A stretch of 64,000 nt of DNA, taken from assembly GCA_016717005.1 (NCBI GenBank), contig JADJUF010000014.1, forward strand, positions 323,230 to 387,229. The letters run 5' to 3'. Position numbers and translations under genes: made by a program. This document shows, in pieces, positions 30,810-41,734 of the stretch (within the stretch, counting starts at the first letter, position 1; each line of letters begins with the position of its first letter). Origin of the DNA: Myxococcales bacterium. Lineage in GTDB: Bacteria > Myxococcota_A > Polyangia > Haliangiales > Haliangiaceae. The notes below the pieces were generated by a model that had not been told where the DNA came from, did not search any database, and worked only from the letters and a program-made list of their open reading frames with translations.

Positions 30810-30817
30810 GCGCGCCG

Positions 30818-32263
30818 ATGCCGGTCGACGACCTGCGCTCTGGAACCTGGGTCACCTACGTCGGCGGCCGCGCCACCGGCCTGCGCCTGCGCCGGTGTCG
30901 GGTCGAGGTCACGGCCGGCCCCGACGCCGGCCTCATCCGCGACCTCGAGGCGCCGGTCATCCGCATCGGCGCCCGCCGCGGCAACGACGTGCAGCTGTCC
31001 GACGCCAAGGTGTCGGGGCTGCACTGCGAGATCCGGCTCGACGACCGCGGCTACCGGCTGCGCGATCTCGACTCGACCAACGGCACGTTCGTCGGCGGCA
31101 TCCGCATCAACGACGTCTACGTCCAGCCCGGCGCGCAGATCGCGGTCGGCTCGACGCGGATGAAGTTCGAGCCGCTCGGCGAGTCGGTCGAGCTGGAGAT
31201 CTCCGAGCGCGATCGCCTGGGCGGCATGCTCGGCCGCTCGGTCAAGATGCGCGAGCTGTTCGCGCGGCTCGAGAAGCTCGCCGCCAGCGACACCACCGTG
31301 CTGATCACCGGCGAGACCGGGGTCGGCAAGGAGCTGGCCGCCGAGTGCGTGCACGACCTGTCGCCGCGCGTGAAGGGCCCGTTCGTGGTCGTCGACTGCG
31401 GCTCGATCCCGCCGACCCTGATCGAGAGCGAGCTGTTCGGGCACGAGCGCGGCGCGTTCACCGGCGCCACCGCGAGCTACGCCGGCGCGTTCGAGCGCGC
31501 CCACGGCGGCACGGTCTTCCTCGACGAGCTCGGCGAGCTACCGCTGGCGATGCAGCCCAAGCTCCTGCGCGTGCTCGAGGCCAAGGAGGTGCGGCGGGTC
31601 GGCGGCCAGAAGACGTTCAACGTCGACATCCGCATCGTCGCCGCCACCAACCGCGACCTCGGGGTCGAGGTCAACCGTGGCCGGTTCCGCGAGGACCTGT
31701 TCTACCGCCTCGCCGTCGCGCGGATCGTCGTGCCGCCGCTGCGCGAGCGCAAGGAGGACATCCCGCTGCTCATCGAGGGCATCCTGGCCACGACGCCCGG
31801 CGGCGAGGGCGCGTACATCGCGGCCGAGACCATCGATCTGATGATGAAGCACGACTGGCCCGGCAACGTCCGCGAGCTGCGCAACGTGATCGAGCGCGCG
31901 GTGCTCCTGGCCGAGCCGCCCGAGAACGCCGCGCAGCTGCGCCGGGCGCCCGCGCCGCAGCCGCCGCCGCGGACCGATCACACGCCGTCGACGACGGCGT
32001 CGTCGCCCGACGCCACGATGACCGTGCCGGTCGACATCGCGACGCCGTTCAAGGCCGCCAAGGGCAACGTCGTGTCCGAGTTCGAGCGCCGCTACATCTC
32101 GAAGCTCCTGGCCCACCACGACGGCAACATCTCGGCGGCGGCCCGCGCCGCCGGCATCGACCGCATGTCGATCCACAAGATGCTGCACCGGCTCGGCCTG
32201 GCCAACCCCGGGCGCGACGACGGCCCGCCCGCGTTCGACGTCAGCGACGCCACCGAGGACTGA
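30818..32263 (+). CDS. FHA-domain sigma54-dependent transcriptional activator
   Basis: Encodes 481 residues. An FHA domain (about 45-118) has IGARRGNDVQL, LSDAKVSGLHC and LRDLDSTNGTFV, the phospho-Thr-binding signature. The AAA+ domain (about 138-380) has Walker A GETGVGKE (165-172), the sigma54-contact loop GAFTGA (212-217), Walker B GTVFLDELGEL and the R-finger region. A Fis-type HTH (NISAAARAAGIDRMSIHKML) lies near 440-465. It activates sigma54 promoters when bound to a Thr-phosphorylated partner. This build is typical of Myxococcota, and the divergent kinase gene is an obvious candidate partner. Confidence 0.95.
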   Translation: MPVDDLRSGTWVTYVGGRATGLRLRRCRVEVTAGPDAGLIRDLEAPVIRIGARRGNDVQLSDAKVSGLHCEIRLDDRGYRLRDLDSTNGTFVGGIRINDVYVQPGAQIAVGSTRMKFEPLGESVELEISERDRLGGMLGRSVKMRELFARLEKLAASDTTVLITGETGVGKELAAECVHDLSPRVKGPFVVVDCGSIPPTLIESELFGHERGAFTGATASYAGAFERAHGGTVFLDELGELPLAMQPKLLRVLEAKEVRRVGGQKTFNVDIRIVAATNRDLGVEVNRGRFREDLFYRLAVARIVVPPLRERKEDIPLLIEGILATTPGGEGAYIAAETIDLMMKHDWPGNVRELRNVIERAVLLAEPPENAAQLRRAPAPQPPPRTDHTPSTTASSPDATMTVPVDIATPFKAAKGNVVSEFERRYISKLLAHHDGNISAAARAAGIDRMSIHKMLHRLGLANPGRDDGPPAFDVSDATED

Positions 32264-32270
32264 CCGGCGG

Positions 32271-32984
32271 GTGTCGGGCGACGATCCGTTTCGCACCGCG
32301 ACCCACGGCCACTCGACGGCGCTCGCACGGCTGGCCGCCCGCCACCCCGACGCCGAGCTGATCCACCAGGCCGAGGGCAACGATCACGCGCTCGGCGCGG
32401 CGCTGCGCGATCCGGCGCCGACCGGGTGCCTGGTCGCGGTCGGCTACCTGACGGCGCTCGGCCTGGCGATCGGCTGGGCCTGGGGCTGGGTGGCGACGAC
32501 GACGCTCGCGGGCGTCGGGGCGGCGGTCGCCCTGGTCCACGGCGGGGACCAGCTCCAGCGCTGGCGGTGGCGGCGACGGGTCGGCGCCGCGACGGCGTGG
32601 CTGGATCGACAGGCGTTTCCGATCACGGGCGTGCGCGGCTACGTCGCCGCGACGATCCAGATGATCGACGTGACGTTCACGACGCCGCCGACGGTGGCCG
32701 ACTTCGGCGCCGGCATCCGCGGCCACCTGCCCGACGGTCAGGTGATCGTCATCGACGAGCACACCTACCGGGTGGCGACGCCACGCTTGGGCCCGGCCGG
32801 GCGGCCGCTGGCGGGGGCGCGGCCGACCATGGCCGCGCTGCGGCGGTTCGTCGAGGAGGTGCTGGCGCCGCTGCACCTCGAGCTCGGCGTGGTCCGGGTC
32901 CAGCTCGGCGGCTCCCTCGAGCTGGCCCCGCCGCGCCGCGATCCACACGCGCCGGACGACGCGACGCCTCCAGCCCCCACGTGA
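32271..32984 (+). CDS. Hypothetical membrane protein
   Basis: Encodes 237 residues with a GTG start seven bases after the FHA-sigma54 stop, so probably co-transcribed. Two adjacent hydrophobic helices (about 52-72 and 76-95) form a hairpin in the membrane, flanked by an Arg/Trp-rich segment. The C-terminal 140 residues look soluble and mixed alpha/beta. Family not recognised; the context suggests a link to the signalling pair upstream. Confidence 0.7.
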   Translation: MSGDDPFRTATHGHSTALARLAARHPDAELIHQAEGNDHALGAALRDPAPTGCLVAVGYLTALGLAIGWAWGWVATTTLAGVGAAVALVHGGDQLQRWRWRRRVGAATAWLDRQAFPITGVRGYVAATIQMIDVTFTTPPTVADFGAGIRGHLPDGQVIVIDEHTYRVATPRLGPAGRPLAGARPTMAALRRFVEEVLAPLHLELGVVRVQLGGSLELAPPRRDPHAPDDATPPAPT

Positions 32985-33024
32985 GCGTGACGACCGGCGG
33001 CGCCCCGCTGCGCGCCGGGCGACG

Positions 33025-33774
33025 CTACGCCACCAGCCCGTACGTGAGCTTGGCGACCATCGCCAGCGCGACCGCGACCGCCGCCAGCCGGACCAGGCCG
33101 CCGCCGCGGGTCAGCACGAGGTGGGCGCCGATCAGCGCGCCGGCGAACTGCCCCGCCGCCATCGGCAGCGAGATCTCCCAGAGGATCCGCCCGTGGGCGG
33201 CGAACAGCGCCACCGACGCCAGGTTGGACGCGAAGTTGACGACCTTGGCGTTGGCGCTCGCGTGCTCGGCGACCTCGCCCAGGAGCCACATGAAGCCGAC
33301 GATCAAGAGCGTGCCGGTGCCGGGGCCGAAGAAGCCGTCGTAGGCGCCGACCACCAGCGCGATCGCGACCGCGGTCACCAGCGGCCGCGCCGGCAGCCGC
33401 GCGGTCGCCGGCCGCGGCACCAGCACCAGCGCCGCGGCCACGCACAGGAGCACGATGATCAGCGGATCGAGCACGGCCTTGTCGACCTGCGTCACCAGCG
33501 CGGCGCCGGCCGCCGCGCCCGCGAACCCGGCCGCGAACGACGGCACGCTGCGGCGCCAGGCCAGCCGCCCGGCCCGCGCGAACCGCAAGGTCGCCGCGCC
33601 CGAGCCGAACACCGACTGGCCCTTGTTGGTGCCGAGCGCGAGCGGCGCCGGCACGCCCGCGGTCAAGAGCGCCGGCAGCGTCAGCAGGCCGCCGCCGCCG
33701 GCGATCGCGTCGACACAGCCGGCCACGGTGGCGACCGCGGTCAACGCGACGGTCGTGCCGAGGCCGACGTCCAC
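33025..33774 (-). CDS. TauE/SafE-family sulfite/anion exporter
   Basis: Encodes 249 residues with about eight hydrophobic helices. The signature CVDAIAGGGGLLTLPALL (about 17-34) and GTNKGQSVFGS are typical of TauE/SafE (DUF81) permeases, as is the second-half repeat GAYDGFFGPGTGTLL. These export small anions such as sulfite or organosulfonates. I chose the GTG at 33774 because TACAGT lies seven bases before it; the GTG at 33783 would sit inside that element. Confidence 0.88.
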   Translation of the reverse strand: MDVGLGTTVALTAVATVAGCVDAIAGGGGLLTLPALLTAGVPAPLALGTNKGQSVFGSGAATLRFARAGRLAWRRSVPSFAAGFAGAAAGAALVTQVDKAVLDPLIIVLLCVAAALVLVPRPATARLPARPLVTAVAIALVVGAYDGFFGPGTGTLLIVGFMWLLGEVAEHASANAKVVNFASNLASVALFAAHGRILWEISLPMAAGQFAGALIGAHLVLTRGGGLVRLAAVAVALAMVAKLTYGLVA

Positions 33775-33781
33775 GCGCGGC

Positions 33782-33787
33782 ACTGTA
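33782..33787 (-). promoter_or_regulatory. -10-like element, leaderless arrangement
   Basis: TACAGT (minus strand) seven bases before the chosen GTG of the TauE/SafE gene. Confidence 0.4.
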
Positions 33788-33810
33788 CCGTCAAGCCCGC
33801 GGCCGCGGGG

Positions 33811-33816
33811 TAGGCT
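33811..33816 (+). promoter_or_regulatory. -10-like element, leaderless arrangement
   Basis: TAGGCT six bases before the ATG of the decarboxylase. It is divergent from the element at 33782-33787. Confidence 0.4.
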
Positions 33817-33822
33817 GGCGCG

Positions 33823-35277
33823 ATGATCGCCGCGCTGCCGCCGCCGTCGCCTCGCCTGATCGCCGCCTACGACGCCGAGCGCTTCCGCGCCGACGGCCAC
33901 CGCGTGATCGATCGCCTGGCCGACCATCTCGCGACCGCGGTCGCCGGCGACGACGCGCCGGTCTTGCCGTGGCAACCGCCGGCCCAGGCGATCGCGGCGT
34001 GGCCGAGCGAGTTCGACGACGAGCCCAGCGCCGATCTGGTGACGACGGTCGAGCAGACGCTCGCGACCTCGATCCGCCTGCACCACCCGCGCGTGCTCGG
34101 CCACCAGGTGCCGCCGCCGGTGCCGGGCGCGGCGCTGGTCGACGCGCTCGCGGCGCTGCTCAACAACGGCATGGCGGTCTACGAGATGGGCGGCGCCGCC
34201 ACGCCGCACGAGCTCGCGGTCGTCGGCTGGATGGCGCGCACGCTCGGCCTGCCCGCGAGCGCGGGCGGCCTGCTGACCTCGGGCGGGTCGCTCGGCAACC
34301 TGACCGCGCTCCTGGCCGCGCGCCAGGCCCGGGCCGGCCACGACGTCTGGACCGACGGCAGCCACGCCGGGCCGCCGCTGGCGGTGCTGGTCGCTGACAC
34401 CGCCCACTACTCGATCGATCGCGCGGTCCGGGTGCTCGGCTGGGGCGCCGGCGGCGCGGTCGCGGTCGCGGTCGACGCGCGCTACCGGCTGCGCCCCGAC
34501 GATCTCGCGCGCGCCCACGCCGCCGCGATCGCGGCCGGGCGCCACCCGATCGCGGTCGTGGCCTCGGCCGGCTCGACCGCGACCGGCGCGTACGATCCGC
34601 TGCCGGCGATCGCCGACTTCTGCGCGAGCGCCGGCCTGTGGCTGCACGTCGACGGCGCCCACGGCGCGGCCGCGGCGCTGGCCCCGCGCCACGCCCACCT
34701 GGTGCGCGGGATCGAGCGCGCCGACTCGATCGTCTGGGACGCGCACAAGCTGCTGGCCATGCCGGCGCTGTGCACCGCCGTGCTCTACCGCGACGGCGAG
34801 CACGCCTACGGCGCGTTCGCGCAGGAGGCGTCGTACCTGTTCGCGCGCGAGCGCCAGTGGTGGAACCTGGGCCTGCGCACGCTCGAGTGCACCAAGCGGA
34901 TGATGGGCACGATCTTCTACGCGAGCCTGCGCGCCTACGGCGTCGGGTTCTTCCGCGACTACGTCGAGCGGGTGTTCGCGCTGGCGCAGGCCCTGGCGGC
35001 GCGCCTGACCGCCGCCGACGACTTCGAGCTGGCGCTGGCGCCCGACGCCAACATCGTGTGCTTCCGCTACCGGCCGCCGGGCGGGCCGCCGCCGGGCCCG
35101 GAGCTCGACCAGCTCCAGGCGACCGTGCGCGCGCGCGGCCGCGACCGCGGCCACTACTACTTCCTCGACACCCAGCTCGGCGGCGCGCGCTGGCTGCGGA
35201 CCACGGTCATGAACCCGCTGACCACCGCCGTCGAGCTCGACGGCCTGCTCGCGACGATCCGCGCCAGCGCCGCGTGA
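33823..35277 (+). CDS. PLP-dependent group II amino-acid decarboxylase
   Basis: Encodes 484 residues, the usual length for the family containing aromatic-L-amino-acid, diaminobutyrate and glutamate decarboxylases. Landmarks: TSGGSLGNLTALLAAR (153-168, phosphate-binding), the PLP-stacking His in ADTAHYS (H195), HVDGAHG with D277, and the Schiff-base Lys in WDAHK (K309). A Trp/Leu-rich segment (ERQWWNLGLRTLECTKR) follows. The substrate cannot be set from sequence alone. Divergent from the TauE/SafE gene. Confidence 0.9.
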   Translation: MIAALPPPSPRLIAAYDAERFRADGHRVIDRLADHLATAVAGDDAPVLPWQPPAQAIAAWPSEFDDEPSADLVTTVEQTLATSIRLHHPRVLGHQVPPPVPGAALVDALAALLNNGMAVYEMGGAATPHELAVVGWMARTLGLPASAGGLLTSGGSLGNLTALLAARQARAGHDVWTDGSHAGPPLAVLVADTAHYSIDRAVRVLGWGAGGAVAVAVDARYRLRPDDLARAHAAAIAAGRHPIAVVASAGSTATGAYDPLPAIADFCASAGLWLHVDGAHGAAAALAPRHAHLVRGIERADSIVWDAHKLLAMPALCTAVLYRDGEHAYGAFAQEASYLFARERQWWNLGLRTLECTKRMMGTIFYASLRAYGVGFFRDYVERVFALAQALAARLTAADDFELALAPDANIVCFRYRPPGGPPPGPELDQLQATVRARGRDRGHYYFLDTQLGGARWLRTTVMNPLTTAVELDGLLATIRASAA

Positions 35278-35285
35278 GCCCGCGC

Positions 35286-35602
35286 GATCACCGCGCCGGC
35301 GCGTCGACCCGGCGCAGCCCGGCGCGCTTGAGGCGTCCGATCATCGCGCCGGCGCGTCGACCCGGCGCAGCCCCGCGCGCTTGAGGCGTCCGATCACCGC
35401 GCCGGCGCGTCGCCCCGGCGCAGCCCGCGCGCTTGAGGCGTCCGATCACCGCGCCGGCACGTCGACCCGGCGCAGCCCCGCGCGCTTGAGGCGTCCGATC
35501 ACCGCGCCGGCGCGTCGACCCGGCGCAGCCCCGCGCGCTTGCGGCGTCCGATCACCGCGCCGGCGCGTCGACCCGGCGCAGCCCCGCGCTCTTGAGGCGC
35601 GC
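35286..35602 (-). repeat. Tandem array, 6 copies of a 53-bp gene-end unit
   Basis: Units at 35286-35338, 35339-35391, 35392-35443 (52 bp), 35444-35496, 35497-35549 and 35550-35602. The last copy is the real 3' end of the gene at 35552-36367. Each copy, read on the minus strand, encodes about the last 16 residues (RLKxAGLRRVDAPAR) plus the TGA stop. Copies differ by point changes and one deletion, so they are not a simple assembly echo. Confidence 0.95.
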
Positions 35603-36367
35603 GAGCAGGCGCGACCGCGCGCTCGACCGCGGCCCGCGGTAGTGCAGGTGCGGGCCGGCCGCGACGGTCGCGACCGGATCGATCGGGTCGAGGCCGCGGG
35701 CGGTCAACCAGCCGTGCACGCTCGTGGTCAGCGCGTCGTCGTCGGACAGCCACACCAGCGACTTGTGCTGGGTCAGCCGCCAGGTCGAGCGCGGGCTCCG
35801 CACGTACGCCGCGACGTCGACGTGGCCGCTGGTCAGGCAATCGTCCTGGAAGTCGTCGAGGAACCGGACCGCGCGGCGGACGTCGCGCAGGCGCGGCGTC
35901 AGCCACACCTCGCGCGCGCCGACCGGATCGAGGTGCTCGGCGACGTCGATCTCGACGTTGTCGACCGCGGGCAGGCGCTCGAGCACGTCGAGGAAGACGT
36001 CGCGGACCTCTTCGCCCGCGACCACCGCCTCAATCATGTGGGTGTCGTCGCCGAGCTTGCGCGCCAGGCCCGGGGCGATCGCCGCGCGCGCCCGCCCGCC
36101 CAGGGTCGGGACCACGCCCGGCGGGAACTCGAAGTCGCCGAGGCCGGCCGGCGGATCGGCCAGCACGACCACGCCGCGCCCGACCGACTCGCCGAGCGGG
36201 ATGTCGGCGTCGGGCGCGATCGCGGCGGCCACCGGCCACACCCGCCCGCGGCGGCCGATCCGCCCGACCGCGGCGGTGATCGCGGCGCCGGCGTGGGCGC
36301 CCTCGGCCGCGGCCAAGGTCACGGTCGTGCCGTCGGTGACGGCGACCCGGTACCAGCGCTCGCTCAT
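35552..36367 (-). CDS. Hypothetical protein whose 3' end is amplified downstream
   Basis: Encodes 271 residues; a GAGGAG site precedes the ATG at 36367. Mixed alpha/beta, no signal peptide or membrane segment. The C-terminal half is acidic around DDFQDDCLTSG and then basic (RSSARSRLLARLK). I do not recognise a family. It is the last gene of a run from 38785 that also encodes a PEGA-domain protein and a lipoprotein, 10 bases after the preceding stop. Its final 16 codons and stop lie in copy 6 of the 53-bp array that continues downstream. Confidence 0.72.
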   Translation of the reverse strand: MSERWYRVAVTDGTTVTLAAAEGAHAGAAITAAVGRIGRRGRVWPVAAAIAPDADIPLGESVGRGVVVLADPPAGLGDFEFPPGVVPTLGGRARAAIAPGLARKLGDDTHMIEAVVAGEEVRDVFLDVLERLPAVDNVEIDVAEHLDPVGAREVWLTPRLRDVRRAVRFLDDFQDDCLTSGHVDVAAYVRSPRSTWRLTQHKSLVWLSDDDALTTSVHGWLTARGLDPIDPVATVAAGPHLHYRGPRSSARSRLLARLKSAGLRRVDAPAR

Positions 36368-36377
36368 CGCTCGCTCC

Positions 36378-37601
36378 TCACAGCGCGGGGTCCATGCGCA
36401 CGACGACGGCCGTGACGTGGTTGGCGATGACGCCGCCGCGGGCGCGGTCGTCGTCGGCCAGCCCCGGCGCGGTCGCGTCCCAGTGGCTCGCGATCGGCGC
36501 GTCGAGCGACACGAACAGCCCCGACGGCCCGGTCGCGGGCTCCCAGCCGTCGAGGGTGAGGTTCGGGTAGACGATCGTGCCGGCGGTCGGGGTCACCGTG
36601 GCGCCGAGCACCGGCTGGTTGTCGCGGTCGATCACGAAGCCGATCACGATGCCCTGGCTCGGGAACTCGTCGACGCCGCGCAGCGCGTTGACCAGCTCGA
36701 TCACCCGCCCGACCAGCGCGGGATCGGGCCAGTAGCCGACCATCGGCACGGCGCCGGCGACCGGCGCGGGTACCTCGGCGCACGCGGCCACCGGCACCGC
36801 GCCGGCGGTGACGACGAAGGCCTGCAGGCAGCGCAGGCCCTCGATCGGCCCGCCGACCTCGGCCCGCCAGCGCGGCTCGGGGCCGGCCACGAGGTCGAGC
36901 GGGATCAGGCTGCGCTCGTCGAGCAGCGTGTCGCCGCCGCGCTCGACCGTCGGGCCGAACCGCACGTTGATCGAGCCGGCCTCGAGCGTCGACACCGACC
37001 GCCACGAGCCCGGCACCAGCAGCGTCGCCTCGACGTCGAGCGCCCGGGTCTGGCACGTGGGGGTGTCGAGCAGATCGGCGCGCGGGCACCCGAGCTCGAT
37101 GGTCGCGACCTCGCGCTGGCCGACGGGGAAGTAGATCTCGCGGCCCAGCGCCGGCACCGGCTCGGACGGGATCAGGTAGGCGTTGAGCTGCGGGAACCCG
37201 AGCACGTCGAAGTGGCCGAAGGTCGGGCACTCGGCCGCGGGCAGGCCGGCCTCGACCAGCGCGTCGATCGACCACACCTGGAGCTGGATCCGGACCATCT
37301 GGTTGGGGATCTCGATCGCCGACGGCAGCGCGACGTCGCGCAGGCCGCACATGTCGTCGCCCGGGGGCACGTCGTAGCAGGCCGTGAAGAACACGCGGGT
37401 GTCATCGACGGCATCGACGATCCGCAACCGGGCCCGGGCGCCGCACGACAGCGCGATGGCGCTGCACGACGTCACGCCGTCCGCGGTGAGCGGGCACGCC
37501 TGGATCGGGCCCTGGCTCCAGGTCACCCGCAGCCCGAACTGATCGGGATCGCCGCACGCGACCGCGGCGGCGATCAGGCCGATGAGCCAGGCGCGGCGCA
37601 T
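36378..37601 (-). CDS. Cys-rich exported lipoprotein
   Basis: Encodes 407 residues. The ATG overlaps the upstream TGA (TGATG). A signal peptide ends in AAAVACGD, a slightly atypical lipobox with Cys at 16. The mature part is beta-rich with many paired cysteines (QACPL, TSCSAIALSC, FTACYDVPPGDDMC), expected to form disulfides outside the cytoplasm. The C-terminal region (IGFVIDRDNQPVLGATVTP) resembles a carboxypeptidase-regulatory-like or transthyretin-like beta module. Function unknown. Confidence 0.78.
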   Translation of the reverse strand: MRRAWLIGLIAAAVACGDPDQFGLRVTWSQGPIQACPLTADGVTSCSAIALSCGARARLRIVDAVDDTRVFFTACYDVPPGDDMCGLRDVALPSAIEIPNQMVRIQLQVWSIDALVEAGLPAAECPTFGHFDVLGFPQLNAYLIPSEPVPALGREIYFPVGQREVATIELGCPRADLLDTPTCQTRALDVEATLLVPGSWRSVSTLEAGSINVRFGPTVERGGDTLLDERSLIPLDLVAGPEPRWRAEVGGPIEGLRCLQAFVVTAGAVPVAACAEVPAPVAGAVPMVGYWPDPALVGRVIELVNALRGVDEFPSQGIVIGFVIDRDNQPVLGATVTPTAGTIVYPNLTLDGWEPATGPSGLFVSLDAPIASHWDATAPGLADDDRARGGVIANHVTAVVVRMDPAL

Positions 37602-38785
37602 CAGTCGACTCCGATCGTGTCGCCGAGCTTGGTGGTGCCGCTGGCGCGCGTCAGGATCGCGGCGATCACCGCGACCACGACGGTCGTGCCCGCGACGCCC
37701 ATGCCGACCCGGACCCAGCGGCGCTCGTGCCACGGGACCTCGGGCGCGATCGGGCCGATCACCGGCGGCCCCGGCGGCCCCGGCGGGCGCGGCGGCGGCC
37801 GCGGCACCGGGCGCAAGGGCCGCAGCACCGCGCCGAGATCGCCGTCGACGGGCCGGGCCGGGCCCAGCCCGCCCTGGCGGGTGTAGAGCCGGGTGGCGAC
37901 CCCGGCGTCGTCGGCCACCACCAGGATCGCGTCCTCGGCTGCGCCGATCGCCAGCAGCACCTGCACCGCCGCGAACCGCTGACCGTCGTCGGTCGCGGCC
38001 CGCAGGCGATCGCGCGCCCGGGCCGCGCGCACCGGCGCCGGCGCCAGCACCGGCACCAGATCGACCCGGACGATCTGCCCGGCGGTCGCGACCACGCGCC
38101 GCCCGGTGTCGACGATGTCGTCGCCGCGGGCGGTCACGATGTGGGGGCCGGGCGCGAGCTGCGCCACCGCCGGCTCGCGCCCGACGACCTCGCCGTCGAC
38201 CAGGATCTCGGTGGCGCCGGGCGCCGCGATCATGACCGCGCCCGAGCCCGGTGGCGGCGTGACCGCGGCCGCGAACACCGCCACCTGGTCGGGCGGGTAC
38301 TGCGCCGGATCGAGCGCGCGGGCCGGGGACAGCTTGTGCACGAGGCTCCAGGTCGGGATCGCGGCGGCGAGGCCGCTGTCGTCGGCGACCGCCAGGCCCT
38401 CGACGAAGGCCAGGTTGGCCAGGAGCTCGCGGGCGGTGCGATCCCCGGCCTCGCCGGCCAGCGCGTCCTGCGCGGCGCGGGCGATCGCCGCCGCGTCGCC
38501 GTAGGCGAACCGCACCATCCGCTCGCGCGCGTCGGCGAGCGCGGCCGCGGCGGCGGCGATCGCGGTGCCGTCGATCGGCGTCGGCGCCGCCAGCGCGTCG
38601 ATCAGCCGGGGCGCGATCGGCCCCAGCGTCGGCTCGGGCCCGAGCGCGCCGTTGAGCCGGGCCACGACCTCGGCGCCGCGGCCGTCGGCGCTGGCGTCGA
38701 CCACGACCACCGGACGCTCGTCCGCCCGCGCCGTCGTCGCGGCGGCGATGAAAGCTAAGGGCACGAGCGCCAGGTGGGCGCGCAT
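37601..38785 (-). CDS. Exported PEGA-domain protein with C-terminal membrane anchor
   Basis: Encodes about 394 residues. Three in-frame ATGs compete (38803, 38791, 38785). I prefer 38785: it gives a clean signal peptide ending in TTARADE and lies six bases after TATAGT. The N-terminal domain (25-190) is Ala-rich helical. A PEGA domain follows (about 200-250: PGATEILVDGEVVG, LAPGPHIVTA). Then come a Pro/Arg-rich linker and one membrane helix near the C-terminus (VRVGMGVAGTTVVVAVIAAI). It is divergent from a kinase that also carries PEGA repeats. Confidence 0.82.
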   Translation of the reverse strand: MRAHLALVPLAFIAAATTARADERPVVVVDASADGRGAEVVARLNGALGPEPTLGPIAPRLIDALAAPTPIDGTAIAAAAAALADARERMVRFAYGDAAAIARAAQDALAGEAGDRTARELLANLAFVEGLAVADDSGLAAAIPTWSLVHKLSPARALDPAQYPPDQVAVFAAAVTPPPGSGAVMIAAPGATEILVDGEVVGREPAVAQLAPGPHIVTARGDDIVDTGRRVVATAGQIVRVDLVPVLAPAPVRAARARDRLRAATDDGQRFAAVQVLLAIGAAEDAILVVADDAGVATRLYTRQGGLGPARPVDGDLGAVLRPLRPVPRPPPRPPGPPGPPVIGPIAPEVPWHERRWVRVGMGVAGTTVVVAVIAAILTRASGTTKLGDTIGVD

Positions 38786-38791
38786 GGCCAT

Positions 38792-38797
38792 ACTATA
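38792..38797 (-). promoter_or_regulatory. -10-like element, leaderless arrangement
   Basis: TATAGT (minus strand, 5 of 6 to consensus) six bases before the ATG at 38785. Confidence 0.45.
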
Positions 38798-38833
38798 GGG
38801 CATCCTCCGGGCCGCGCCCGGTGATCGCCCGCC

Positions 38834-40935
<2,102 letters not shown>

Positions 40936-40939
<4 letters not shown>

Positions 40940-41457
40940 TCCGGGCCGGGGCCCTGCTGCTGGCGGCGATCGCGGCCTGCCGCGCGGCCGCGCCGGCGCC
41001 GCCGCGGATCGAGAACCGCCCGGTCGAGGGCGTCGACGCCGCGCGGGTCCGCGGGCCGATCACGCGCGCGTCGGTCGAGCAGCTCCTGGCCACGCGGTTC
41101 GCGCGCCAGCTCGCGGCCGGCACCTACGTCACCGAGTGGAGCGGCACCGCCGACGACGTCCTGGCCGAGCTCGCGGCGATGGGCTGGGTCGACCTCGGCG
41201 AGCTCGCCGCGGCGATCCCGCGCGACTTCGACGTCCGGGCCGCGCACCAGTTCACCGCCGACGACCCGGCCAACATCCCGGGCACGCTGCGCGACGTGAT
41301 GATCCTCCACGACGCCCGCCGCTACTTCGAGCGCGCCTGGGACCACCACTGGGCCTCGCTCGCGCCCGGCGATCTCGAGGTCTACCGGGCCTACAGCCTC
41401 GACCTCGGCCCGCTGCGCGCGGCCGGGGTCATGGGCGCGGACGCCGACGGGTCTTGA
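40936..41457 (+). CDS. Small exported lipoprotein
   Basis: Encodes 173 residues; the GTG start overlaps the kinase stop (GTGA), so translation is coupled to the PEGA kinase. A signal peptide ends in AAIAAC, a plausible lipobox. The mature part is helical and rich in Asp, Arg and His (WDHHWASLAPGDLEV). Its coding end overlaps the convergent ferredoxin gene by 29 bases (41429-41457). Function unknown; perhaps an accessory of the kinase. Confidence 0.72.
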
Positions 41458-41734
41458 TCTCGACGGTGACGTCGCCGTCGATCCGGACCTGACACGCCAG
41501 CCGTAGCCGGGTGATGCGGTAGAGGTTGCCGAGGTGGCGCTCCTCGACGTCGGTGTACGGCGACAGCGCGGCGTCGCCCTCGATCACCTTGACCCGGCAC
41601 AGGCCGCACGTGCCCTTGCCGACGCACGCGGTCTCGATCCCGGCGGTGATCCGGCCGCCCGCGTCGAACAGGGTCGTGCCGGCGGCGACCTCGACGGTGA
41701 CGTCGGCCGGCAGGAACCGGACCTTCGCCGTCAC
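41429..41734 (-). CDS. 2Fe-2S plant-type ferredoxin
   Basis: Encodes 101 residues; GTG start overlaps the glycosylase stop (GTGA). Plant-type [2Fe-2S] motif: C37, C43, C46 in ACVGKGTCGLCRVKV (C-X5-C-X2-C) and C81 in RLACQV. N-terminal VRFLPADVTVEVAAGTTL is the usual beta-grasp start. Soluble electron carrier. It follows a DNA glycosylase and an exonuclease gene; why a ferredoxin is coupled to them is unclear. Confidence 0.9.
   Translation of the reverse strand: MTAKVRFLPADVTVEVAAGTTLFDAGGRITAGIETACVGKGTCGLCRVKVIEGDAALSPYTDVEERHLGNLYRITRLRLACQVRIDGDVTVEIKTRRRPRP

Noticed and set aside
33787..33795. TTGAC just upstream of TACAGT as a -35 box for the TauE/SafE gene
   Set aside because: Only about 2 bases separate them; a -35 needs about 17.
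35286..35602. CRISPR-like 53-bp periodicity
   Set aside because: The unit is continuous, copies the adjacent gene end, and has no variable spacer.
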